A stretch of 64,000 bases of DNA from UBA10677 sp045654245 (GTDB lineage: Bacteria; Bacillota; Clostridia; Christensenellales; Pumilibacteraceae): NCBI GenBank assembly GCA_045654245.1, contig JAZOMX010000023.1, forward strand, positions 1 through 64,000, given 5' to 3'. Below are positions 8,929 through 16,801 of this stretch, in pieces (the stretch's first letter is position 1; each line of letters opens with the position of its first letter). The position numbers and the translations under genes are program-made. The notes beneath the pieces are model-generated. The model saw only the letters and a list, made by a program, of their open reading frames with translations. It was not told the DNA's origin and made no database searches.

Positions 8929-9724
8929 ACTGCTCTCCTAAATCAACTTGTAACTCTCTATACCTAGACAGCACTTGCGGAGAGTGAGTAGATACTATTG
9001 CCCTTGCTCCCTCGATTAGCGAAAGCGTTTCGTATAGGTCGTCGATTAGCGTGAACTGCCAAACGATATGCAACGAAGTTTCAGGCTCGTCGATTAGCAA
9101 AAGCGAATTTTCTTCCGCTCCAAACAAGATATCGTAATAGAACACGCAAAGCGCAACCTCGCCTGCCGACAACTGCGAAAAAGCAAGTTTTTCACCCGTA
9201 ACCTCGTCGATAAACTCTAATCCGTTCTCCGCCGTAACCAACGGTTTTTTGAACTCCGTTCTCTCGTCGAGAAGATTAACGAAAACTTCTATCCTCTCGT
9301 CGAAAACGCCCACCGCTTTTTTAATTTCGCTAGGGAGCGCGCGAATTTTTCCTATGAACTCGCCCAGTTCTTTTTCGCCCGTAAGGAGCGCCGAAAAGAA
9401 ATTGTGCTTGCCGATTAGTTTAACCTTGCCGATTGCTCTAGCAACGCTCTTGCCGTCCGTTTCTTTTTCGCCCAAGTAGTAGTAAAGTTTTCCACCTACT
9501 TTCTCAACCTTGCATTTTCCTTCGTCAAAAACAAACTCAATCGAGTTAAACGGAGTACGCAAAACTATTTCCTCGTCGCAAGTTGATAGTGCGTAAACGA
9601 GCGACAAAATCGTGCTTTTACCAGCCCCGTTAGGTCCTGTTAGAACGGCTATTTTTTCTTCGCCTAGCGGTAGTCGGTACGAAAATCTACCGAATAATCC
9701 TTTTACTTCAATCCCTCTAATCAT
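8918..9724 (-). CDS. AAA/ABC-type ATPase, AriA-like partner of DUF4435
   Basis: A compact 268-residue ATPase of the SMC/RecF/OLD superfamily. Visible motifs are Walker A GPNGAGKST (about 29-37), the ABC signature FSQLSAGEVAL, Walker B SLLLIDEPETSLH, and a switch His in AIVSTHSPQVL. No coiled-coil arm of any length is present; the ATPase is shorter than typical AriA or OLD ATPases. The partner gene encodes the TOPRIM-like DUF4435 protein, which gives the PARIS-type arrangement ATPase-then-effector. I infer that the ATPase senses a trigger and holds or releases the effector. SD-like GAGAGG precedes ATG 9724. Confidence 0.7.
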   Translation of the reverse strand: MIRGIEVKGLFGRFSYRLPLGEEKIAVLTGPNGAGKSTILSLVYALSTCDEEIVLRTPFNSIEFVFDEGKCKVEKVGGKLYYYLGEKETDGKSVARAIGKVKLIGKHNFFSALLTGEKELGEFIGKIRALPSEIKKAVGVFDERIEVFVNLLDERTEFKKPLVTAENGLEFIDEVTGEKLAFSQLSAGEVALCVFYYDILFGAEENSLLLIDEPETSLHIVWQFTLIDDLYETLSLIEGARAIVSTHSPQVLSRYRELQVDLGEQYEG

Positions 9725-9788
9725 ATTTCTTTCCTCTCTTTTCCTATTTATGTCACTTTAGAGTTATGCAAGTCGGCTTGGCTAAATC

Positions 9789-11225
9789 TTATTTTTTCCA
9801 AGTGGACGGGGTTACTAGGAGAAGTAGGGGGAATATTTCAAGTCTTCCCGCTATCATAGTCAAACTCATTACAACTTTAGATAGCGACGAGAAAAATCCG
9901 TAGTTAAACATAGGTCCAACCTTACCAAGACCGGGCCCGACGTTATTAATCACCGCCGTCGTTGCCGTAAAGTTGGTGGTAAAGTCGTGTCCGTCGAACG
10001 AAATAATGAGCATTGTGAAAACGAAGATTAGCGTGTAGCAAACGAAATAAGCGTTAACGCCACGAATTACCTCTTTTTCTAGCGGTTTTCCATCTAGCAT
10101 TATTTTGCGGACTTGCTTGGGGTGAACTAGTCTTGATAGTTCTCTTCCTGCTTGCTTAAACAAAATTATTATTCTCGATACTTTTATACCGCCACCCGTC
10201 GAGCCTGCGCACGCACCGACAAACGACAACAAAACGAGGAGCATTTGCGATAGCGCCGGCCAAAGCGAAAAATCGGTAGTGGCAAAACCCGTGGTAGAAA
10301 TTACCGAAGAAACGGAGAAAGCGGAGTGGCGAATCGCCTCGCCCACCGTGTCGAACAAGGGCAAAACGTTAATCGTAATCGAAACGATAGCAACGAGTAC
10401 GATAACGAAAAAAGTTTTAACCTCTACGCTAAACGCCTCTTTAATCTTAAAGCACGCTATCAAGAAAAATGCGTTAAAGTTAATAGAAAACAGGAGCATA
10501 AACACGGTAACTACGATTTGGCTATACGCCGTATAAGAGGCAAGCCCGTCGTTTCTTACTCCAAATCCGCCCGTTCCTGCGGTTGCAAGCGCCGTATTGA
10601 TTGCCTCGAAAACGGTCATATCGCCGAAAACGAGCAAAAGAAATTGCAAAACGGTAAGAGCAATATAAATTCCGTACAAAATAAGCGCGGTATTTTTTAC
10701 CCTCGGTACGATTTTGCCTACTTTAGGCCCCGTGCTTTCCGCTTTCATCATATTAATATTGTTCGCTCCCGAGAGTGGCATTATCGCCATAACGAAAACT
10801 AGCACTCCCATACCGCCTATCCAGTGCGAGAACGAACGCCAAATCAAAATACTTTTAGGAAGTTGTTCTACGGACGAGAAAATCGTCGCGCCCGTCGTCG
10901 TAAAACCCGAAACGGACTCGAATATAGCGTCGAAGAACGAGGGCGTTACGCCTGAAAAAACGAAAGGCAACGCACCCAAAAGCGAAATTACTAGCCAGCA
11001 TAGAGCGGTGATTACGAACCCTTCTTTTGCGAAAAGTTCTTTTCTCGTCGGCTTTAGCGTAAACACGCCCAAACAACCCAAAGCAACGCAAATTCCTAGC
11101 GTTATAAGAAAAGATATAGCCGTTTGTTCAGAGTAAATTAGCGCCGTAAAGAGTGGAACGAGCAAAAACGCTCCGTTAAATAGCGCAACCCACCCGAGAA
11201 CGTATTTTACCATCTTAAAGTTCAT
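9789..11225 (-). CDS. trkH: Potassium uptake protein TrkH/KtrB
   Basis: A 478-residue membrane protein with the four pore loops of the Trk/Ktr/HKT family, seen as FESVSGFTTTGATIF, ATAGTGGFG, VISTTGFATTDF and NNVGPGLG, each with a selectivity-filter glycine. SHWIGGMGVLVFVMAIMPLSG and GSTGGGIKVSRI are also diagnostic. It forms the K+ channel and needs a cytoplasmic TrkA/KtrA ring; that gene lies immediately upstream (3 bp gap). No signal peptide is needed. Starts at ATG 11225. Strong family match. Confidence 0.95.
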   Translation of the reverse strand: MNFKMVKYVLGWVALFNGAFLLVPLFTALIYSEQTAISFLITLGICVALGCLGVFTLKPTRKELFAKEGFVITALCWLVISLLGALPFVFSGVTPSFFDAIFESVSGFTTTGATIFSSVEQLPKSILIWRSFSHWIGGMGVLVFVMAIMPLSGANNINMMKAESTGPKVGKIVPRVKNTALILYGIYIALTVLQFLLLVFGDMTVFEAINTALATAGTGGFGVRNDGLASYTAYSQIVVTVFMLLFSINFNAFFLIACFKIKEAFSVEVKTFFVIVLVAIVSITINVLPLFDTVGEAIRHSAFSVSSVISTTGFATTDFSLWPALSQMLLVLLSFVGACAGSTGGGIKVSRIIILFKQAGRELSRLVHPKQVRKIMLDGKPLEKEVIRGVNAYFVCYTLIFVFTMLIISFDGHDFTTNFTATTAVINNVGPGLGKVGPMFNYGFFSSLSKVVMSLTMIAGRLEIFPLLLLVTPSTWKK

Positions 11226-11228
11226 TTA

Positions 11229-12584
11229 TTACCTCAAAATATCGGACAAAGAACGAATTCCCATATCGCCCGAAACGATAACTACGCTATCGCCTGCGGT
11301 AATCGTATCGTTACCACGAGGGATTAGCACTTCTTTACCTCTTATAATAGAGGCAATTAGCACCTCTTTTTTAATCTTTAGTTCTGATAGTGGCGTTCCG
11401 ATTACCGGCGAACCCTCTTTTACCGAAAATTCCATAGCAACCGCTTCGCCTTTTACTATCGAGTATAGAGCCTCTACCTCACTACTCTCGTCGCCTACTA
11501 GCGCGCGCACGAAACGGAGAATATGCTCCGCCGTAACGGCTCTGGGGCTAATTATCGTGTCAAGACCAAGGCTGTCGATTACTTCGTCGTAGTCGAGATA
11601 GTCAACCTTCGTAACTAATTTCGCCTTGCCCGAAAGTTTAGCGTAGAGCGAAAGGAAAACGTTTTCCTCGTCCCTGCCACCAAGCGCCAAGAACGCTCCG
11701 CAATCGTTAATTCCCTCTTCAATCAGAGTTTGCTTATCCGAAGGGTTTGCGTTTATTATTCTAACGGACGGAAAGGCTACGCTCATTTCTTCGCAAACCT
11801 CTTCGTTCTTTTCAATAACGGTTAGATTTATTCCCGATTGCGACAAAATCGAACATACGTAGTGAGAAAGTTCGTCCGCTCCGATTACGATAGCGTCTTT
11901 AATCGGAGTAAGATTATACTTGATTTTTTTGAAAAATTCGATTGCGCCGTCGTGTGATGCAACCAACGAAACGATATCTCCGCCACGGAATACGAAATCG
12001 CCTTTTACGATAAACGCGTCGCTATCACGCTCTACCGTACAAATTAGTACGCTTTTACCAAACTTGTTTACCGCATCTTTTACGGCAACGCCCACTAGCG
12101 GACTGTCGTCGGGCAAACGGAATTTTAGAAGTTCTACTCTGCCTTTAGCAAAAGTCTCGATTTTAATCGCCGACGGGAAACGAAGTATTCTCGCAATTTC
12201 TTCCGCAGAAGAAAGGTCGGGATTTATTACGAGCGATAGTCCTAACTCGTCCTTAATATACGGCACGTCGCCCAAATATTGAGGATTTCTTACCCTTGCA
12301 ATCGTCTTGCAGTTTCCTCTCTTTTTCGCCATTAGACAGCACAAAAGATTGAGTTCGTCCGCGCCCGTTACGGCGATTAGTAAATCGGCAGACTCAATTC
12401 CTGCTTGCGTTAAAACCTCGTTTGTTGCTCCGTTACCGACTACGCCCATTACGTCGTAGCGAGTCGATACGGCTGATACTTTTTCTTCAATTTCGTCAAT
12501 AACGGTAATATCGTTGTTCTCTCCGCATAGCGACGAGGCTAGCGCAGTACCTACTTTACCGCATCCGACAATAATAATTTTCAT
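11229..12584 (-). CDS. trkA: Trk system NAD-binding regulatory protein TrkA
   Basis: A 451-residue protein with two RCK_N/RCK_C tandem units. The first NAD site is IIIVGCGKVGTALASSL at the N-terminus, and the second Rossmann domain begins near residue 220 (DAIVIGADELSHYV). The tandem layout is that of TrkA, which gates TrkH in response to nucleotides. ATG 12584 follows AAGGA and gives the standard N-terminus; eleven upstream in-frame codons were excluded. First gene of a trkA-trkH operon with its own promoter. Confidence 0.93.
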   Translation of the reverse strand: MKIIIVGCGKVGTALASSLCGENNDITVIDEIEEKVSAVSTRYDVMGVVGNGATNEVLTQAGIESADLLIAVTGADELNLLCCLMAKKRGNCKTIARVRNPQYLGDVPYIKDELGLSLVINPDLSSAEEIARILRFPSAIKIETFAKGRVELLKFRLPDDSPLVGVAVKDAVNKFGKSVLICTVERDSDAFIVKGDFVFRGGDIVSLVASHDGAIEFFKKIKYNLTPIKDAIVIGADELSHYVCSILSQSGINLTVIEKNEEVCEEMSVAFPSVRIINANPSDKQTLIEEGINDCGAFLALGGRDEENVFLSLYAKLSGKAKLVTKVDYLDYDEVIDSLGLDTIISPRAVTAEHILRFVRALVGDESSEVEALYSIVKGEAVAMEFSVKEGSPVIGTPLSELKIKKEVLIASIIRGKEVLIPRGNDTITAGDSVVIVSGDMGIRSLSDILR

Positions 12585-12620
12585 AACTTTTTCCTTCGTA
12601 GGCTCTTTGCCTACCACTAT

Positions 12621-12649
12621 ATTTTACTCCTTTATACTTTTTTTGTCAA
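12621..12649 (-). promoter_or_regulatory. Promoter of trkA-trkH
   Basis: Minus strand TTGACA (12644-12649), 17-nt spacer, TAAAAT (12621-12626), about 36 nt before the chosen ATG. Confidence 0.7.
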
Positions 12650-12695
12650 CAATATTATAGTTTTTGCTTTTTTGCAGTATTTTAATAAACGAAAA

Positions 12696-12727
12696 ACGGA
12701 ACAATACGATATTGCATATTGCTCCGT
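12696..12727 (-). terminator. Terminator of the uraA-upp operon
   Basis: Arms 12696-12706 and 12717-12727 pair over 11 bp with one G-U pair and are followed by a T-rich tract on the minus strand. It lies 39 bp after the upp stop. Confidence 0.75.
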
Positions 12728-12766
12728 TTCGTCCATTTTTAATTTTGGATAATTTCGTTATTTTTA

Positions 12767-13408
12767 TTACTTCGTTCCGAAAAGTCTATCGCCAGCATCA
12801 CCAAGACCGGGTAAGATATATCCGTGCTCGTTGAGTTGACGGTCGAGCGTAGAAACGTAAATATTTACGTCGGGATGAGCCTCCGCAACTTTGCTTACGC
12901 CCTCGGGCGCGCCGATAATCGCCATAAACTTAATGTTCTTGCAACCACGCTTTTTAAGTAGTGCAATAGCGTCGCAAGCGCTTCCACCCGTCGCTAGCAT
13001 CGGGTCAACCAAGAGAACGAGTTTTTCCTCGATTCCCTCGGGCAACTTACAATAATACTCTTTAGGCTCGAGCGTTTCTTCGTCACGGTACATACCGATA
13101 TGACCTACTCTTGCGCTGGGGAAAAGAACGTGAATTCCGTTTACCATACCAAGTCCCGCGCGCAAAATAGGAACGATTGCAATCGCATTATCCGCAACTA
13201 CGGTCTGCTCACAAGTTTCGAGAGGCGTTTTTACCATTTTCTTAACGGTAGGCACGCCGTCGTGCAAGCACTCGTAAGTCATAAGCGTCGTAATCTCTTC
13301 AATAAGTTCACGAAACTCCTTCATAGACGTTTTTTCGTCGCGAAGTATTGCGATTTTATGTCTAATTAGCGGGTGGTCAAAAATAACTACGTTGTCGTAA
13401 TTTTTCAT
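12767..13408 (-). CDS. upp: Uracil phosphoribosyltransferase
   Basis: A 213-residue salvage enzyme joining uracil and PRPP to give UMP. The PRPP loop LLVDPMLATGGSACDAI (about residue 128) and the uracil-binding tail GYILPGLGDAGDRLFGT are diagnostic; VPILRAGLGM is also present. ATG 13408 follows AAGGA and fits the usual MKNY... start; 20 upstream codons lie in the uraA C-terminus and were excluded. It follows uraA by 7 bp, forming a uracil uptake-and-salvage operon. Confidence 0.97.
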   Translation of the reverse strand: MKNYDNVVIFDHPLIRHKIAILRDEKTSMKEFRELIEEITTLMTYECLHDGVPTVKKMVKTPLETCEQTVVADNAIAIVPILRAGLGMVNGIHVLFPSARVGHIGMYRDEETLEPKEYYCKLPEGIEEKLVLLVDPMLATGGSACDAIALLKKRGCKNIKFMAIIGAPEGVSKVAEAHPDVNIYVSTLDRQLNEHGYILPGLGDAGDRLFGTK

Positions 13409-13415
13409 TTTTTCC

Positions 13416-14819
13416 TTATTCCTCTTTCTTTTCTTCGCAAGCGCACTCGCATTTCTCTTCGCAAGCACACTCTTCTTTCTTTACTGCTTTGCTCGTCATA
13501 AGGTTAACGAGAATACCAAGGATAAGAGCGCACGCAACCGCGGTAAGCGTTACTTTGCCGATATTAAGAACTAGTCCGCCTACGCCTGCAATAAGGATTA
13601 CCGATACGGTAAAGAGATTGCGGTTTTCGTTAAGGTCAACCTTTTGAATCATCTTTAAGCCCGATACTGCGATAAATCCGTAGAGAGTAAAGCATACGCC
13701 ACCCATTACGCAAGAAGGAATAGTTGCAAGCAAGGTTATAAACGGAGCGATAAAGGACGCTACTATACAAATGATTGCTGCGGTGAAAATCGTTACTACC
13801 GACGCGTTACGAGAAATTGCAACGCAACCAACGGACTCGCCGTAAGTGGTGTTGGGGCATCCGCCGAAGAACGCGCCAACCATAGAGCCTACGCCGTCAC
13901 CAAGAAGAGTTCTGTGAAGACCGGGATTTTCCAAGAGGTCGTCGCCGATAATCGAAGAAATGTTCTTGTGGTCTGCAAGGTGCTCGGCAAATACTACGAA
14001 CGCTACGGGAACGTAAGCAACGGCTACGGTTGCAAGATAAGTCCAACTAAAATCGCCAAAGCCCTTGAACGCCTCGATAAAGGTGAATTCGGGATACCAT
14101 TGCATATCCTTAAAGAGACGGAAGTTGATAACTACGAGTTCGGGTACGTCAGCGAGTTCGCCGATAAGAGTGAAGATGGACGCAACTGCGTATCCTGCGC
14201 CGATACCGATAATGAAAGGAATAATCTTAACCATTTTCTTGCCGTAAACGGAGCAAGCGATTACCGTTCCGAGCGTTACTAGTCCGCACAAAAGAGCGAT
14301 ATAGGGGTTGGTCGAACCAAAGCCCTTAGTTAGGTCGCCAACAGCGTTTCCTGCAAGCGAAAGTCCGATTACTGCAACCGTAGGTCCGATAACCGCTGCG
14401 GGCATAATCTTGTTAATCCAGTTAACTCCTGCATACTTAACCGCAATAGCGATTACTACGTACACGAGACCGGCGAAGATTGCGCCGATAATGATACCGA
14501 GGTATCCTGCGCTTGCGCTAACCGCTCCGGCGAAAGCCGCCGTCATAGAGCCGAGGAAAGCAAACGACGAGCCGAGGAATACGGGGCTTCTGAACTTCGT
14601 GAAGAGCAAGTAAACGATAGTACCTACGCCTGCGCCGAAGAGAGCCGCGCCTTGCGACATTTGAGATTTCGCTACGAAATCTGCCGTGTTTCCATTGATG
14701 ATTACGGGTACAACGATAGTCGCCGCCAAAATAGCGAGAACTTGTTGAAGAGCAAACACAATCGTCTTCCAAAGACCTGGTTTGTCCTTAACACCGTAAA
14801 CGAGTCCATTTTTGTTCAT
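13416..14819 (-). CDS. uraA: Uracil permease, NCS2 family
   Basis: A 467-residue membrane transporter of the nucleobase/cation symporter-2 family with about 12-14 membrane segments. The family motif with the critical Glu is seen in FVVFAEHLADHKN, followed by GDGVGSMVGAFFGGCPNTTYGES. The last 19 residues are unusual: a Glu/Lys/Cys tail with the cysteines in CACEEKCECACEE, after the family's normal end. The tail is predicted cytoplasmic and might bind metal. SD AAGGAG lies upstream of ATG 14819. The leader (14851-14967) contains a terminator-like hairpin and a short open reading frame, so attenuation is likely. Confidence 0.95.
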   Translation of the reverse strand: MNKNGLVYGVKDKPGLWKTIVFALQQVLAILAATIVVPVIINGNTADFVAKSQMSQGAALFGAGVGTIVYLLFTKFRSPVFLGSSFAFLGSMTAAFAGAVSASAGYLGIIIGAIFAGLVYVVIAIAVKYAGVNWINKIMPAAVIGPTVAVIGLSLAGNAVGDLTKGFGSTNPYIALLCGLVTLGTVIACSVYGKKMVKIIPFIIGIGAGYAVASIFTLIGELADVPELVVINFRLFKDMQWYPEFTFIEAFKGFGDFSWTYLATVAVAYVPVAFVVFAEHLADHKNISSIIGDDLLENPGLHRTLLGDGVGSMVGAFFGGCPNTTYGESVGCVAISRNASVVTIFTAAIICIVASFIAPFITLLATIPSCVMGGVCFTLYGFIAVSGLKMIQKVDLNENRNLFTVSVILIAGVGGLVLNIGKVTLTAVACALILGILVNLMTSKAVKKEECACEEKCECACEEKKEE

Positions 14820-14850
14820 AAGTGTTTCTCCTTATAATAATTTTCTTATG

Positions 14851-14882
14851 AAAAAAGAGAAGTCAATTAAGTTAGACTTCTC
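14851..14882 (-). terminator. Attenuator-type terminator in the uraA leader
   Basis: GAGAAGTC (14857-14864) pairs with GACTTCTC (14875-14882); on the minus strand the hairpin runs into six T. It lies between the leader ORF and uraA, so it would stop transcription before uraA unless countered. No PyrR-type binding loop was recognised. Confidence 0.7.
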
Positions 14883-14895
14883 CGTTTTTCCGTGT

Positions 14896-14967
14896 TTAAG
14901 TCGGTAAAAAAGGGGTTCTTACGCCCGAAAAACTTGCGCTAATTTTTTGAAAACTTGACATTTTCAT
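14896..14967 (-). CDS. Putative leader peptide upstream of uraA
   Basis: A 23-codon ORF (MKMSSFQKIS...VRTPFLPT, stop TAA) with a GGGAGAAAGG ribosome site, placed immediately before the attenuator hairpin of uraA-upp. Its size, position and strong ribosome site suggest that ribosome progress through it (for example at the VRTPFLPT end, which has two prolines) influences the terminator. The inducer is unknown; pyrimidine supply is the natural guess. It may also be chance, as it is short. Confidence 0.5.
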   Translation of the reverse strand: MKMSSFQKISASFSGVRTPFLPT

Positions 14968-15063
14968 ACCCTTTCTCCCTTTTATCCTCGCTTTCTATTT
15001 TACCATATACACAGTTATTAAGCAAGCAAAAAAAGGCTTTTTTCATAATTTTATAAGCGTTTT

Positions 15064-16668
15064 TTACTTAACCGTTACCTCTATTCCGTCGGTAGCCTCT
15101 ACGAAAACCTTTCCGTCTTTTACTTCCACCGTGACGAAACCGTTTCCAACGGGAACGACGCCTTTCATATCTCCGAAGTACGGATAGGGGCTAACCTCGA
15201 CTTTGCCGGGTAAAACGCCCACTCTCTTTACGCCAAGTATTTTTTCGATAATAAACTCGATTATACCTGCCGACCAACCGTGACAAAGCGAGTGGCGATA
15301 TTGCTTATAGCAGTACCGTCCATAGTCGCCGTGAATATCCTTTTCCCCCTCTCTTGCCTTGCGAGTAATAGGGCAAGCGTTTTCCGTCCACGCTAAATCA
15401 AAATCCTCCCAAAAAGTGGTTGCGCCGAAGTCAAGCATACCGCCGTAATACTCTTTGAGCCACTCGCAAGCCTCTTTTTTATATCCTGCGTTGAATAAAA
15501 CGGTAAATATTATTCTGCTTATAAACACCGAAACGCCTTGCGCTCCGCCCTCTAGTAATTTTTCAATATCGCTCGGCAAAGACGCAAAAGCGCACATAGC
15601 GATTGCCGGCTTTTGTGTTTGAGGTTTTTCGTTTAGATTTCCTAGTTTTCGTAAAATTTCGTCCACGCCCTCACTCTTCGTGCCGTCTAGCGTAAACAAT
15701 TCTTTTACTCGCTCCGCCGTCATTTTCAGCAAAGCGGTTGCGCCAAACTTCTCGTCCGCCTTCTCGTGCGTCGGCCAGTCGAGAAACAAACCCATATCTC
15801 CGCAACTCTCGGTTGCAAGGTATCCGTCCTCGCTAGTATAAGAATTAACTTGGTCGAAAAGGGCAAGTAGGTAATCTTTACTGCGCTCGTAAATCGCTTT
15901 ATCGCCCGAGCGTGCTATGTACTCGCAAAGGCATACCGCCCACCAAAGCGAAAAAGTGGGAATATGGTTTACCCATTGAGGGAGTTTGGTCGAATTTCTT
16001 ATCATATCGAGCGTGTTTTTTACGCTCTCGAGGTCTGAATAGAGGTTGGTAATCGCCAAGATTTCGGAGTGCAAATCGCCCGCCCAAGACGCTCTATCAC
16101 GCTTAACTCCGTCCCAAATAACGCCGTTTTGCATACATAGCGTTACCGTATGGCTCGCCGTTTCATAAATGCGGTTAATCTTCTCGTCAGCGCAAGTGAA
16201 CGAGCCCGTTCTAGGAATAGTCGTATGGATAAACCCAGCCACTACTTTGTGCGCCTTAAAAGTTCCTTTTTCTACGTCAATGCGAACGAAACGGAACGCC
16301 GTGTTAAAGTTTTCGGTGTCCGACCAAGCAGGGAGCAAAATTCCACTAGCGTCACGAACGGAGTGCGCGTTAGTCGAGCCCTTAAACCCTAATTCGCTAT
16401 TACACTCGCCGTAACTTTCGCCCGTGCGCAAACGAATTTTGCACTCGTCGTCCACGATAATGCGTACCGTACCTACGATTTCACGACCAAAATCGAGAAC
16501 GATATATCCGCCCTCTTCGACTACGCAAGACGGCTCGCTATCGTCGATATTGACGTGAAGATACCCTATTTCTTTAAGCAAAATTTCCGTATTCGTCGCT
16601 TTTTCGCTCTCGCAAACGGCAACGGGGAACATATATTCCTTAGTTATTTTTTCAGTCGTCTTGTTCAT
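15064..16668 (-). CDS. GH78-family alpha-L-rhamnosidase-like protein
   Basis: A 534-residue protein without a signal peptide. An N-terminal beta-sandwich (about 1-150) precedes an (alpha/alpha)6 barrel carrying the GH78-type catalytic block DGVKRDRASWAGD (186-198) and HSLCHGWSAG near residue 480, with a short C-terminal beta domain (GVLPGKVEVSPYPYFGDMKG onward). It would remove terminal rhamnose from imported glycans. It is shorter than many GH78 enzymes, lacking the extra N-terminal binding modules. The catalytic block is the DG.KRDR variant, so activity on another sugar is possible. Near GH3 and GH106-like genes on the same strand. Confidence 0.75.
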   Translation of the reverse strand: MNKTTEKITKEYMFPVAVCESEKATNTEILLKEIGYLHVNIDDSEPSCVVEEGGYIVLDFGREIVGTVRIIVDDECKIRLRTGESYGECNSELGFKGSTNAHSVRDASGILLPAWSDTENFNTAFRFVRIDVEKGTFKAHKVVAGFIHTTIPRTGSFTCADEKINRIYETASHTVTLCMQNGVIWDGVKRDRASWAGDLHSEILAITNLYSDLESVKNTLDMIRNSTKLPQWVNHIPTFSLWWAVCLCEYIARSGDKAIYERSKDYLLALFDQVNSYTSEDGYLATESCGDMGLFLDWPTHEKADEKFGATALLKMTAERVKELFTLDGTKSEGVDEILRKLGNLNEKPQTQKPAIAMCAFASLPSDIEKLLEGGAQGVSVFISRIIFTVLFNAGYKKEACEWLKEYYGGMLDFGATTFWEDFDLAWTENACPITRKAREGEKDIHGDYGRYCYKQYRHSLCHGWSAGIIEFIIEKILGVKRVGVLPGKVEVSPYPYFGDMKGVVPVGNGFVTVEVKDGKVFVEATDGIEVTVK

Positions 16669-16801
16669 TAAAACTACTATTTCCTTTTCCTATCACGGTC
16701 AATTTTGCCTTTATTATATCACTTTTTTTAAAAAAATCAATGCTTTCCGTGATAAAATTTGCCACTACGAAAAACATTTTTTGCGTAATTCTTTTTTGCG
16801 A

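Noticed and set aside
10326..10802. Plus-strand frame of 158 codons inside trkH
   Set aside because: It is a shadow of trkH on the other strand; composition is low-complexity and no ribosome site is present.
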